From: Bacteroidales bacterium UBA3289
Lineage (GTDB): Bacteria > Bacteroidota > Bacteroidia > Bacteroidales > UBA932
Assembly: GCA_002361625.1 (NCBI GenBank)
Contig: DETL01000028.1
Location: forward strand, 14,887-78,886
DNA: 64,000 bases
Direction: 5' to 3'
Below the pieces are notes generated by a model. The model was not told where the DNA came from. It saw nothing but the letters and a program-made list of their open reading frames with translations, and searched no databases. The translations under genes and the position numbers were made by a program. Each line of letters opens with the position of its first letter. Position 1 is the stretch's first letter. Positions 28,701 through 37,199 of the stretch are shown piece after piece.

Positions 28701-28884
28701 GAAGGCCAAGGCCCATGAAGGCGAGCGCTCCCGCGGCACCACCTATGTCCATATCGACCTCGCCCAGATGGGTGTCGGCGGTATCACCTCCTGGGGCACC
28801 TGGCCGCTGAAGGAATACCTCCTCCCTGCCCAGCCCTACGAATTCACCTTCATGATGGCGCCGGTCCACGGGGTGGTGGAGTAG
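25771..28884 (+). CDS. GH2 beta-galactosidase (LacZ-like)
   Basis: Retaining exo-hydrolase, probably removing terminal beta-galactose. Signal peptide 1-22 (ends AAQA), so it is exported. Sugar-binding domain (LSLNGLWKFYFNPT; GSATSNVRVWVNGKMVGYS), immunoglobulin-like domain, TIM barrel, then the Bgal small-chain domain. Acid/base Glu452 in VWSMGNEAG; nucleophile Glu520 in LIQCEYAHAMGNSMG. ILIKGADRHEMS and VVDEGNIESHGMG are typical LacZ motifs. 1037 residues, a full-length family member. It begins 3 bases after the regulator stop, so it is transcribed with it; it adds a galactosidase to the sulfatase/GH20 PUL. Confidence 0.95.
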   Translation: MMKKFLSLLSLAIVCATSFAAQAKMEPWQDPNVFEENRMPMRATFVTAEQQTLSLNGLWKFYFNPTVEGRLKGFEAVGYDDGAWGEIPVPGLWDLNGYCDPLYVNAGFPWSGHYENNPPYPALEHNYVGQYRRTFTVDPSWIGKQICLNIGSATSNVRVWVNGKMVGYSEDSKLEARFDLTKYVHAGENLIALEIFRWCDGTYLEDQDFWRFAGIARGVEVYTREKERIEDVHVIGGMDGNLKVALEVTKGISAVDLEVVDASGKCVLSAAGLKPLKGKVDYAGSVSDPALWSAETPNLYTLKVKASTRKGAAESTCVEFGFRTVEVVGNQLKVNGQPILIKGADRHEMSATGGYVVTEAEMIRDIRIMKELNINAVRTCHYPDDPRWLALCDKYGLYVVDEGNIESHGMGYGPETLAKNPIFAAAHLARDSRMVRRDFNHPSVIVWSMGNEAGAGPNFEACYDWIKAFDPSRPVQYEQGVIRRERRSLRYTDIYCPMYNSPDEDRAYLQHADKPLIQCEYAHAMGNSMGNFKEYWDLIRSEPAYQGGFIWDFVDQALRWPSNARGTDHIFIFGGDLNDYDPSDGSFNCNGVIAADRTLHPHAYEVRYQYRNILTTAGSQPGTVKVYNENFFTDLSGYRLVWTLEADGKAVRTGSVDRLDVAPQQTKAFALGIGPLPEGKVVTLNVRYQLKEAQPLLPAGFEVAYDQLVLRDEPSGICSCVPEGYTVDSARADAAASVWVFSGKAPYAGTLGKREAIWEITIDKKVGALTSYELDGKELLKEPVLPCFDRALVENDLGARFQREFAFWRNPELKVASASAKQDGDAFVVDIEFAPIGEAALVKVSYRVDPLGRVTVTESLTDAGKLSEAPHLFRFGMRLAMPGQYSDLDFFGLGPWENYADRHSSALLGRYSQRVEDQYHYGYVRSQESGTHTGMRWMRLVDEAGNGLEFSAPAAFSASALPFSLEDLDTHVHSLELKAKAHEGERSRGTTYVHIDLAQMGVGGITSWGTWPLKEYLLPAQPYEFTFMMAPVHGVVE

Positions 28885-28920
28885 CGTGATTTCCATATCG
28901 CTGATTGTCAGTGTGATACG

Positions 28921-28955
28921 AAAAATTCCCTGGTGCATTTGTACCAGGGAATTCT
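28921..28955. terminator. bidirectional terminator between GH2 and the TPR gene
   Basis: 11-bp perfect stem AATTCCCTGGT / ACCAGGGAATT (28924-28934 with 28943-28953), loop of 8, flanked by A-run on the left and CTTTAT on the right. It lies between convergent genes. Confidence 0.85.
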
Positions 28956-28962
28956 TTATAAC

Positions 28963-28979
28963 CGGCTGACTGTCAGCCG
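28963..28979. repeat. 17-base perfect palindrome
   Basis: CGGCTGAC-T-GTCAGCCG just beyond the terminator and 15 bases from the TPR gene stop. It may be a second, T-poor hairpin or a protein-binding site; no function can be assigned. Confidence 0.5.
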
Positions 28980-28993
28980 AATGGGTGATGAGC

Positions 28994-29929
28994 TTACTTC
29001 TGCAAGGCTCCGAGCTGCTGGGTGGCCTGGGCGGCGTACTTGGCGTTGCCGGAGAGCTTCTTGTAGTACTCGATGGCGGTAGCCTTGTCACCAGCCTTCT
29101 GGGCGGTGGCGGCGATGGTGAACATCACGTCGGCGGCGTCCTTGGCGTCCGGGCTGATCTCGAGGTACTTCTTGTAGGCCTCAATAGCCTTGGCGCTCTT
29201 GCCGAGCTTGGTGTTGGCGCTGGCGATGAGCTTGTAGGCGTTGGCGCTCTCCAGGTAGCTGTTGGACTTCTCGAGGGCCTCGATGGCGTCGGCGCTCTTG
29301 CCGGCCTTCACGAGGGTCATGCCTTCCTTGAGGAAGAGGTTGGAGAGAAGCTTATTGGCCTGGTCTTCCTTTCCGTTGGCGGCAGCGGCCTCGAAAGCGG
29401 CGACGGCGGCGTCGTTGTCACCGGCCTGCATCAGGGCCTGGCCGTAGAGGAGCTGGCTCTGGCCATCTGCGGGATCGAGGGCGACGACCTCCTTGAAAGC
29501 GGCGGCGGCACCAGCGAAATCCTTGGCCTTCAGCAGGGTGGCACCCTTGCGGGAATAGGCGTTGGGGATCAGTTCCTTGGTGTCGGCAATGACATCTTCG
29601 ACACCGTATTCACCCGCGACGGTAGCGGCCTCCTTCAGGGTGGCGATGGCCTCGTCATACTGGGCTTCGTTGATTTGCTCCTTGGCGATGGAGAGGATGG
29701 TCTGGGGAATGATCTGCTTGCACTGGGCGACCATTTCGGCAGCCTCTTCTTCCGAGCAGGCCTCGAACTGGGCGAGGGCGCTCTTGAACTGGGTCAGGGC
29801 CTCGGCCTTGTTGGTTTCGAGAGTCTGGGCACCCATGTTGAACGTTTCCACTGCGGCATTGAAGTCCTGGGCGGAAGCAATTCCTGCGGCGAGTGCGAGG
29901 GCCGCGAGGGAGACAAATAATCTTTTCAT
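28994..29929 (-). CDS. secreted tetratricopeptide-repeat protein
   Basis: 311 residues with signal peptide (MKRLFVSLAALALAAGIASA) and about six to seven TPR-like helical pairs, for example AYSRKGATLLKAKDFAGAAA, LLYGQALMQAGDNDAAVAAF, AYKLIASANTKLGKSAKAIE and FTIAATAQKAGDKATAIEYY. It is alanine-rich and all-helical, so a periplasmic protein-protein scaffold is likely. No catalytic domain is visible and the partner is unknown. It diverges from the M16-like gene across overlapping promoters. Confidence 0.88.
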   Translation of the reverse strand: MKRLFVSLAALALAAGIASAQDFNAAVETFNMGAQTLETNKAEALTQFKSALAQFEACSEEEAAEMVAQCKQIIPQTILSIAKEQINEAQYDEAIATLKEAATVAGEYGVEDVIADTKELIPNAYSRKGATLLKAKDFAGAAAAFKEVVALDPADGQSQLLYGQALMQAGDNDAAVAAFEAAAANGKEDQANKLLSNLFLKEGMTLVKAGKSADAIEALEKSNSYLESANAYKLIASANTKLGKSAKAIEAYKKYLEISPDAKDAADVMFTIAATAQKAGDKATAIEYYKKLSGNAKYAAQATQQLGALQK

Positions 29930-29983
29930 ACTGCTTTGCGGTTTATTTGTTAAAAATTATTCTTCGTCCGTTGTTGCACGTAT

Positions 29984-30017
29984 TTTGCAAAAATAGCAAT
30001 TTTTTATGTTAATTTTG
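29984..30017 (+). promoter_or_regulatory. overlapping divergent promoters for the M16-like and TPR genes
   Basis: Plus strand: TTTG 29984-29987, 22 bases, TAATTTTG 30010-30017 (full -7 match). Minus strand: TATTTTTG (plus 29988-29995), a full -7 match for the TPR gene with no clear -33 box. The two interleave, so the polymerases would compete. Confidence 0.6.
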
Positions 30018-30038
30018 CATTTGAAACGCGTCAAATAC

Positions 30039-32519
30039 ATGTCAGTCCGACTGCTTTCCATACTTTCCAGCCTGGCCTTCCTCATTTTTTCAATAATTGT
30101 GCCAGCGCAGACCCTTCCATCCCTTCCCGTGGACGGAAAGGTGCAAAAAGGTACGCTCCGCTGTGGCGTTACCTACTATATGGTGAAAAATGACGAAGCC
30201 AAGGGCTTTGCCGATTTCGCCCTGGTCCGCCGTGGGGAAACCCCGACCGATGCGACGGCCGATGACCTGGACACCCGCTTCCTGCGGCGGAGCGGGGTCG
30301 GCCCCCGCCCGGGCGGATGGTTCCAGGAACGTGACGGAAATACCGTCCTCCACCTGGACCGGGTTCCCGTCTATGATGCCAATGTGCTGGATTCCACTCT
30401 GTTGGTCACTTTTGCGCAAGTCGCTCTGTCCCGGGCCGACGAGGCGGTCATCGTGAGTGGGGACATCGACCCCGTGGAGTTCAAGAAGAAGATGGACATC
30501 TTCTCGATGATGGTCCCGCAGCATTTCGTGGAAAACAGTCATGGGCCGGACTACGTCTGGGAACCGTCGGTCATGCCCTCCGTAGTGTGGCGCAACACCC
30601 CGACCGGAGACAAGGGCGTCGTGCGGATCGCCTACGCCTCTCCCCGGACGGCGCAGGACCAGATGAACACGGCCCAGGCCCTCGTGATGGGCATCCTGAG
30701 CCGGGAATTCCGGACCATCGCCCTCCGTCGGATCGAGCGGAACCTGCGGGATGCCGGTATCCCGTACGGAAAACTGGATTTCAACTATCTGAACAGCGCG
30801 GAAACGGGTGGGGACGAAGAATACGCCGTGGAGGTCCTGACGGACCGGGCCCACATGGAAGCGGCGATGAAGACCGTCTCCCAGACCCTGGCCGGACTCG
30901 ATGAATTCGGGGTTCCGGTGAAGGAGTTTGCCGAGGCGAAAGAGTCGATGATGGCCGGGATGCTCCTGCGGGGCAGCGCCGCCCTGACCAACCGGAAATA
31001 TGTGGACCGCTGCGTCTCCCATTTCCTGTACGGGGCGAACCTGGCTCCCTATCAGGAGGAAACGCGGCTTTTTGCCCGCAAGAACGTGGCGGACAGCACG
31101 GAGACGCGGCTTTTCAACCAGTTCTCGACCTCCCTGCTGAGCCAGCTTTCCAACCTCACGCTGGAATACCGTGCGCAGCTGGATTCCCTGGACGAGGACA
31201 ATGCCCTGTTCCAGTATAACCTGGCCTACCTGTACGGCTCCACCTTCCAGGACGCCCGGGATTATTCCTGGCAGCGGGATACGGCCTCCCTGGAGGTCGC
31301 CTGCCCGAAGGTGAAGATCAAGGAAACGAAGCCGGAGCCCGTTTCGGGAGGATCCCTGTGGACCTTCTCCAACGGAGTCCGCGTCGTCTATAAGCAGGTT
31401 CCCGGCAGCCGGATGTTCAATTATGCGCTGCTTCTCGGCGGCGGCCTTTCCGGGGTCACCGGCCTGGAAGAAGGGGAGGGCGGTTACTTCGGCGACATGC
31501 TTTCCCTGTTCGACGCCGGCGGCATGTACGCGTCCGATTTCCGGGACCATCTCGCCGTGAACGGCATCGACATGGAGACCCAGGTCTCCCTGACCTTTAC
31601 CTCCATCCACGGAAGCGCGCCTTCCTCGAAACTGCCTTCCCTGCTGAAGGCCCTGCTGGCGCTGGCGAACGACCGGACCGTGAACCGGAACGAGTTCGAA
31701 ATCTATCTGCGCAATGCGGCATGGGCCCGGGAATCCGTGGAGGACCGGCTTTACAAGATGATGTATCCGGGATTCAACTACACCTCCCGGAAGTATCCGT
31801 CGGCCCTGGGACCCGCCACGCAGGCCAAGGCCGCGCAGTTCTGGGAATCCCGCTTTTCCCGGGTGAACGACGGCATGCTCGTCATCGTGGGGGATGTCGA
31901 TGAGGCCTCCGCCCGCCGTGCCCTCCTCAAATATGTGGGTGGCTTCCGGACGCAGCGCGGAAACGAAGGACGCAAGACCGTGCGGTACACGCCGGTGTCC
32001 GGGGCTTCCGTGAGAAAGGGCACCGAGGGCGCCCAGGGGGCTTATGTCCGCCTGGATGCGGAATTCCCGCTTTCCGGGGTCAACTATGTCATGGCCGAAG
32101 TCGGAGCCGATGTGCTCCGCCGCCATGTCGTCGCCGCCCTGGACGGGACCGGCCTGTCCACGGAAGTGACCGCCGGTTTCCATTCCTATCCCCAGGAACG
32201 GCTCTGGATGGTGGTTTCCTGTGAAGGGGACCATGCCGAAGCGGCGCTTCCCGCCATCCGGGAAGGCATCCGCCAGGCCGCTGCCGCGACCGTTTCCCAG
32301 AAGGATGTCAATGCCTACAAGGCCCTTGTCCTGGCCAACATGAACCGGGAACTGACGGAGCCCGAGACGGTCGTCACTTCCGTCGTCGCCCGGTATGGCA
32401 TCGGCAAGGATATGGTTTCCCATTACAAGGAAAGCGTGAACGGGATTACGCCGGCTTCCCTGAAGGGAATGCTCAGTGCGCTTTCGTCCGGCCGCGTGGC
32501 CGAATATGTCGTGGAGTGA
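30039..32519 (+). CDS. M16-fold (insulinase-like) exported protein lacking the zinc-binding motif
   Basis: 826 residues, signal peptide followed by two M16-like halves. The first half opens LPSLPVDGKVQKGTLRCGVTYYMVKND, recalling the usual LPNGLRYYI start of M16 peptidases. The second half (about 450-826) repeats the pattern with WTFSNGVRVVYKQVPGSRMFNYALLLGGGLSG and GMLVIVGDVDEASARRALLKYVG. The family's inverted zinc motif HxxEH is absent from both halves, so it is predicted to be inactive as a peptidase. It could be the scaffold half of a peptidase pair or a substrate-binding chamber. The ATG at 30039 lies downstream of the promoter; an upstream ATG at 30006 would overlap it. Confidence 0.78.
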   Translation: MSVRLLSILSSLAFLIFSIIVPAQTLPSLPVDGKVQKGTLRCGVTYYMVKNDEAKGFADFALVRRGETPTDATADDLDTRFLRRSGVGPRPGGWFQERDGNTVLHLDRVPVYDANVLDSTLLVTFAQVALSRADEAVIVSGDIDPVEFKKKMDIFSMMVPQHFVENSHGPDYVWEPSVMPSVVWRNTPTGDKGVVRIAYASPRTAQDQMNTAQALVMGILSREFRTIALRRIERNLRDAGIPYGKLDFNYLNSAETGGDEEYAVEVLTDRAHMEAAMKTVSQTLAGLDEFGVPVKEFAEAKESMMAGMLLRGSAALTNRKYVDRCVSHFLYGANLAPYQEETRLFARKNVADSTETRLFNQFSTSLLSQLSNLTLEYRAQLDSLDEDNALFQYNLAYLYGSTFQDARDYSWQRDTASLEVACPKVKIKETKPEPVSGGSLWTFSNGVRVVYKQVPGSRMFNYALLLGGGLSGVTGLEEGEGGYFGDMLSLFDAGGMYASDFRDHLAVNGIDMETQVSLTFTSIHGSAPSSKLPSLLKALLALANDRTVNRNEFEIYLRNAAWARESVEDRLYKMMYPGFNYTSRKYPSALGPATQAKAAQFWESRFSRVNDGMLVIVGDVDEASARRALLKYVGGFRTQRGNEGRKTVRYTPVSGASVRKGTEGAQGAYVRLDAEFPLSGVNYVMAEVGADVLRRHVVAALDGTGLSTEVTAGFHSYPQERLWMVVSCEGDHAEAALPAIREGIRQAAAATVSQKDVNAYKALVLANMNRELTEPETVVTSVVARYGIGKDMVSHYKESVNGITPASLKGMLSALSSGRVAEYVVE

Positions 32520-33127
32520 TGGGACACAGGAAAAAGTTCGGCACCATCGTCCAGATCGGGGACATCCTGGTCTCCGAAGACGTCATCCTGGAGTATTTCG
32601 CCTGCGATTATCCGGTGTGCCGGGGAAAATGCTGCATCGTCGGCGACAGCGGAGCGCCGCTTCTGGAAGAGGAGTTGGATCCGATCGAAGCCAACTATGA
32701 CGTCTTTTCCCCGCTGATGCGCGAGGAGGGCCGGCAGGCAGTCCGGGAGAAGGGGTTTTTCGAGATCGACCGGGACGGAGACCTCGTGACGCCGCTCGTC
32801 CCCGGGAGCGAGGAGTGCGCCTTCTGCCATTTCGAAGACGGAAACTGCCTGTGCTCCATCGAGCGTCAGTTCTTTGCCGGCAAGTCCACGTTCCGGAAGC
32901 CGATTTCCTGCCAGCTGTATCCCGTCCGGGCCGTCCGGATGCGGAACGGCACCATCGGCCTGAACCTTCATCGCTGGGATATCTGTGCGTGCGCTTTCGA
33001 GAAAGGGCGCCGCGAAGGGATCCGGGCCTACGAATTCCTGAAAGACCCGCTCACGGAGGCATACGGGGCCGATTTCTATGAGGCTTTGTGCGTGGCGGCG
33101 AAGCAGGTGATCGCCGAGTCCAGCTAA
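32519..33127 (+). CDS. DUF3109 family cysteine-rich protein
   Basis: 202 residues, cytoplasmic. Conserved cysteine groups CDYPVCRGKCC, CAFCHFEDGNCLCS, SCQLYP and WDICACAF are the DUF3109 pattern, related to CxxC zinc/iron-cluster proteins of the YkgJ type. Function unknown; probably metal-binding. Its ATG overlaps the M16-like gene stop by one base (TGATG), so the two are translationally coupled. A GTG three bases earlier is possible. Its stop overlaps the convergent pectinesterase-like gene. Confidence 0.88.
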   Translation: MGHRKKFGTIVQIGDILVSEDVILEYFACDYPVCRGKCCIVGDSGAPLLEEELDPIEANYDVFSPLMREEGRQAVREKGFFEIDRDGDLVTPLVPGSEECAFCHFEDGNCLCSIERQFFAGKSTFRKPISCQLYPVRAVRMRNGTIGLNLHRWDICACAFEKGRREGIRAYEFLKDPLTEAYGADFYEALCVAAKQVIAESS

Positions 33128-34647
33128 CGGCCTGGATTCCAGCCGTTCAGGACGAAAGCAGGGTCGCGGTACGAGGCGATGAGGGATGCGTCGCGGGGCA
33201 GGCTGAGCTGGCGGGAGAAGGGATGTCTTTCGGTGACGTCCACGGGTTCACCCGTTTCCATGTCGCGCGTATTGTATTCCAGCATGACGCAGGAGGGTTC
33301 GTCCAGTTCGCTCCACCCCTGGGGGAGGAGGTTCCGGACCCGGCAGTCGATGACGACGATCTCCGCATCGGGGTAGGTACTTCCGTGGTTGAGCCGGGAA
33401 CGGCCATAGTCGATGGGATAGTCCGAGGTGCTCTCGAAAGTGCACTCGATGAATACGTCCCCGTGGGCGGGCTTGAAGTTCCGCACCCAGGTCAGCGGGC
33501 CCCCCTGGTTCCGGAAGGCGCAGCGGTAGGCGAACAGGCTGCCGCGCCCGAGGATCGTGTCCCCGCCGCCATCCACCTCGCAGTTTTCCATATAGACGGT
33601 ACCGTTGGCCTGCAGGGCATCGCCATCGCCGATGATGTGGACCCCGTACAGGGCAATCCGTTCGCCGTTCACGAGGAGTCCTTCGGCCTGTCCTTCGAGG
33701 TCCGTGGCGAAGGTGATGTCCCGCAGCACGAGATCCGTGCAGTGGTCGAAGGCGACGGCGGCCCGCCGCTGCGGGAAGGTGCCCGCGCGCTCGTTGGTCT
33801 TGACCGTCATCGGGTGGGGATTGAAGACTTCGTTGTTGGCATAGTGCACCCGCGTCACGTCCGCGCCGGAGCCGATGATGGTGACATGGGATTTGTTCCG
33901 CACATAGACGATTTCCTCGTAGTCGCCGGGCAGGACCCGGATGACCACGGGCTCGTCCGAGAAGTCCGGAACCTGGTCAAGCGCTCCCTGGAGGGTGGAG
34001 AAATCGCCCTTCCCGGAGGCATCGACAATCACCGTATCCCGCAGCGAGGGAGCTTGTGCCGCCGTGGTGAAGGTCCAGTCCGAAAGGCCGTGGAACTTCC
34101 CGGAGGGGAGGGTGACCGCCCCTTCGTCGATGGCGATGCGATAGGTGTGACCATACTCCAGGACGTTGTTGTGCGGGTAGATGACGGCGGTGTTCCCCCG
34201 GACCAGCACCGGATGGAAGTGGAACCCGTCCGTGAAGCCGCCGATGATGGTGAGCTGGTAGTCGTGCGGCGTGGGCTCGGCCGTCCCGGAGGGTGTTCCG
34301 GGAAGGGTGTTCCGGTTCGTCGGAACGACGCTGCGCGCATAGTCATAGGGAACTTTCGTATAGTCGATGTCGGGAGCGTAGGTACGGCTCTCCGTCGGGC
34401 CCGCAGGCACCGACAGGTCCAGACTGTCCACACATTGGCCCGTTCCTTCGTCGTAGATCCGGATCCATCCCTCCTTCCCAACGGAGGGCACCTCGTCGAA
34501 AGTGAGCTGGAGATGGGTGTCCACGTTGACGGCCTCGGCCCCATCGAGGGGATGGAGCCGGGCGGGGGATCCGTCGGAACAGGAGACGGACAGGACGGCC
34601 GCCTGCAGGAGAAGGACGGCAGGGAGGAGATGTCTGGATGGCTTCAT
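33124..34647 (-). CDS. pectinesterase-like (CE8) protein with N-terminal Ig-like domain
   Basis: 507 residues. Lipoprotein signal (SVSC, Cys23). An Ig-like Big_5-type domain spans about 30-200 (RLHPLDGAEAVNVDTHLQLTF), then a right-handed beta-helix of the pectinesterase family begins at VIVDASGKGDFSTLQGALDQVP. IIGDGDALQANGTVYMENCEV and GGGDTILGRG align with the two catalytic-Asp regions of CE8 enzymes. Expected reaction is demethylation of polygalacturonate, though the motifs are divergent. It is the last gene of the minus-strand operon, 12 bases after GH3. The substrate could be another esterified polysaccharide. Confidence 0.8.
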   Translation of the reverse strand: MKPSRHLLPAVLLLQAAVLSVSCSDGSPARLHPLDGAEAVNVDTHLQLTFDEVPSVGKEGWIRIYDEGTGQCVDSLDLSVPAGPTESRTYAPDIDYTKVPYDYARSVVPTNRNTLPGTPSGTAEPTPHDYQLTIIGGFTDGFHFHPVLVRGNTAVIYPHNNVLEYGHTYRIAIDEGAVTLPSGKFHGLSDWTFTTAAQAPSLRDTVIVDASGKGDFSTLQGALDQVPDFSDEPVVIRVLPGDYEEIVYVRNKSHVTIIGSGADVTRVHYANNEVFNPHPMTVKTNERAGTFPQRRAAVAFDHCTDLVLRDITFATDLEGQAEGLLVNGERIALYGVHIIGDGDALQANGTVYMENCEVDGGGDTILGRGSLFAYRCAFRNQGGPLTWVRNFKPAHGDVFIECTFESTSDYPIDYGRSRLNHGSTYPDAEIVVIDCRVRNLLPQGWSELDEPSCVMLEYNTRDMETGEPVDVTERHPFSRQLSLPRDASLIASYRDPAFVLNGWNPGR

Positions 34648-34659
34648 GCCGATGGGGGA

Positions 34660-37197
34660 TTATCGATACTTTTCGACCCTTTCGTCCCGGATGACTCCGC
34701 TCCAGTTCATGCCGAAGGCGAAGTCGTAGGTGTTCCCGTTCCGGTCGGTGTAAGGGACCATGTCGCGAGGAACGTCCTCTTTCTGGGTCTCCACGGTCTC
34801 CATGTCGGCAGGTAGCTGCATGGGCAGCAGGCCCGTGGGTTCGCTTTTCCCGCTCACGATGTCCAGGACCGCCTGGTTCTGCACGCCGAAGGAGACGAGG
34901 ATGGCGTCGGCCGAAGGCTCGAACTCGCCCACCACCGCAGGCTTGTCCAGGCGGAGAACCACGACGACGGGCTTTCCGCCCATGGCCTCCTTGGTTTCCC
35001 GGACCAGGAGAAGGTCGTCATGGTTCCGGGTCGTCACGGTCTTGCCCTTGTAGGAACGGTTGGTGAAGGACTCCGTATGGTGCCCGCCGGCAATGCTTTC
35101 CGGCCGGGCATTCCGGGCCGTATAGGGCTCGTACTGGAGACTGATGGGGATATAGCCGTTGCCGCCCCGTTTCACGTCCGCGGCATCCCAGCCGACGCTG
35201 ATGGAGGGTCCGTCGATCACCACGAGGGCGAAGTCGGCCTCCTCCGGCGTGGAGGCGAGGTCATAGTACCGGGACACCAGCTCGGGGCTCATCGGATAGT
35301 CCGTATGGTCCTCGGACATGCCACCCCAGAGGCCGGGGATGGCGGGGAAGTGCTTCTTCGGGAACCAGACCTTCTTCTTCCCTGTCTGCGGGAGGGCCTG
35401 GTTTTCCGTATTCTTCAGGAGGACCAGCGAGCGGAGCTGCGCCTCGAATCCCTCCTCCATGAACGAGGGGTTGCCGACGATGCGCACGGTCTCCTCCGGG
35501 TCCAGGTAAGGGTTCTCGAAGAGGCCCACGCGGAACATGTTCAGCAGGATCCGCCGGGCGGATTCCCGGAACCGCTGCTGCGCGCTCTCCTCACCGAAGT
35601 CACGCACCCAGAGGGCGTAGGCTTCCCGGACGTACTCGGCGTTGTTGGAACCGCCGATCTGGTCGCAGCCAGCCAGGAAAACGCGGTAGTGGCGCTCGGC
35701 TACGGTAAGTCCTTCGACGCCCCAGGGCTCTCCACCGCCGGTATAGTCCACGCCGGTGTTGTCCAGGGTGACCCCCCAGTCCGTGCACACGACGCCGTCG
35801 AATCCGGCTTCCTCGCGTAGCTTCTTTCCGATGATCCACCGGGAGAAGGCGCCGCCAACCTGCTCGCCTGAGGGATCCTGTCCCCACAGGATGGAGTAAG
35901 TGGGCATCACGGCCGACGCACTGCCGGTGCCGCCTTTCAGCTGGAAGGCGCCATCTACGAAGGAGCGCAGGTGCTCTTTCAGGTTGTCGCCGGGGAAGAC
36001 AGCGTACTTGCCGTTGGCAAAGTGGCTGTCACGGCCGCCCTCCTGGGCTCCGTAGCCGTACCAGTGCTTGGCCATGGCGTTCACGCTCCCGTAACCCCAG
36101 GCGCCGTCGATCCGTTTCCCTTCGGGACTGGTCTGGAAGCCGTCGCAATAGGCCCGGGCCAGGTCCGTGGACAGGTCCGGATCCTCTCCGAAGGTGCCGT
36201 CGAAACGCCACCAGCGAGGTTCCGTGGCAATGTCCACCTGCGGGCTCAGGGCGGTCGTGACACCGAGCGCCCGGTACTCCACGGAGGCGACCTGCCCGAA
36301 ACGTTCCATCAGGGAAGGATCGAAGGTCGCGGCCATGCCCAGGGAAGAGGGCCAGCGGGAGATCGTCCCGCCGCTGCCGGCATAGAACTCCAGGTCCGAG
36401 GCCGCCTGGTGGCGGGGATCCGAGTGGATGGTCACCGGAATGCCCTGTCCCATCCCTTCCACGTAAGCCTGGACGGTATTGTTCCAGCGGGCCGCCACTT
36501 CGGGGCTCTCCACCGAGGTGACGAGCATTCCGCGGAGCTGGCCTTCGCCGAGGAACTGTTTCTGCTGGTCGGTCATGTCCCAGGCGTGGGCGCCGCTGGC
36601 CTTGAAGGAGGTGCCGTTGTAGCTCTGCACGGAGCCGGTCCGCTCCATCATGTAAGCGACGAAGGCGGTGATGGTTTTCTCGTCGGAGAGGTACTGTTTC
36701 TCCTCGGGGGTGAGTTCCGACATGTCGATGGTGGCAGGGTACGGCTCCCCGTTCCAGGCGGCCTGGAAGAAGTTGCGGAGCGCCCGGACGAAGGTGGGTT
36801 TCCGCATGAGTTCTTTCTGGGCGTCGGTGAGTTCCACCTCCGGTTTGACGGTTCCACGGCCCTCCGAAGGGACAGCCTGGTGGTTGCTGACGAGGAGGAG
36901 GCCCGCGATCTCATGGACGGAGAGGCGTCCGGCGAGGTCTTCCGAGCGCTCTGCCGGCGTGAGCCGCCAGTCCTCGTAGGGATCCAGCGCACCGTTCCGG
37001 TTCATATCCTTGAATACTTTGCCATCTGCTTGGATGGTCGTCACGCCCGACGCGGGACTGTACCCGAGAACGGGACCGTCCTTCTGTGCGACGGTGACGA
37101 AATCCCCGTGGGAAACCTCACGCGGGCCGCAGGAGATGGCGAGGGAAAGGAGAAGGGCCGGGATGATGACCCGGAATGGGCGGTGGACGTGTGTCAT
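34660..37197 (-). CDS. GH3 beta-glucosidase-like lipoprotein
   Basis: 845 residues. Lipoprotein signal ending AISC. The GH3 N-terminal barrel contains FKDMNRNGALDPYEDWRL, the sugar-site sequence KHWYGYG and the nucleophile Asp473 in FDGVVCTDWG. The C-terminal GH3 domain holds RSLVLLKNTENQALPQ and FGMNWSGV. Likely an exo-beta-glucosidase or xylosidase; specificity cannot be told. The start is the ATG at 37197, two bases past the M49-like gene stop. It belongs to an operon with the DASS carrier and M49-like proteins. Confidence 0.92.
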   Translation of the reverse strand: MTHVHRPFRVIIPALLLSLAISCGPREVSHGDFVTVAQKDGPVLGYSPASGVTTIQADGKVFKDMNRNGALDPYEDWRLTPAERSEDLAGRLSVHEIAGLLLVSNHQAVPSEGRGTVKPEVELTDAQKELMRKPTFVRALRNFFQAAWNGEPYPATIDMSELTPEEKQYLSDEKTITAFVAYMMERTGSVQSYNGTSFKASGAHAWDMTDQQKQFLGEGQLRGMLVTSVESPEVAARWNNTVQAYVEGMGQGIPVTIHSDPRHQAASDLEFYAGSGGTISRWPSSLGMAATFDPSLMERFGQVASVEYRALGVTTALSPQVDIATEPRWWRFDGTFGEDPDLSTDLARAYCDGFQTSPEGKRIDGAWGYGSVNAMAKHWYGYGAQEGGRDSHFANGKYAVFPGDNLKEHLRSFVDGAFQLKGGTGSASAVMPTYSILWGQDPSGEQVGGAFSRWIIGKKLREEAGFDGVVCTDWGVTLDNTGVDYTGGGEPWGVEGLTVAERHYRVFLAGCDQIGGSNNAEYVREAYALWVRDFGEESAQQRFRESARRILLNMFRVGLFENPYLDPEETVRIVGNPSFMEEGFEAQLRSLVLLKNTENQALPQTGKKKVWFPKKHFPAIPGLWGGMSEDHTDYPMSPELVSRYYDLASTPEEADFALVVIDGPSISVGWDAADVKRGGNGYIPISLQYEPYTARNARPESIAGGHHTESFTNRSYKGKTVTTRNHDDLLLVRETKEAMGGKPVVVVLRLDKPAVVGEFEPSADAILVSFGVQNQAVLDIVSGKSEPTGLLPMQLPADMETVETQKEDVPRDMVPYTDRNGNTYDFAFGMNWSGVIRDERVEKYR

Positions 37198-37199
37198 GG

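Noticed and set aside
23845..29091. 1748-codon minus-strand frame over the regulator and GH2 genes
   Set aside because: Spans two well-supported plus-strand genes, their junction and a terminator; no recognisable domain.
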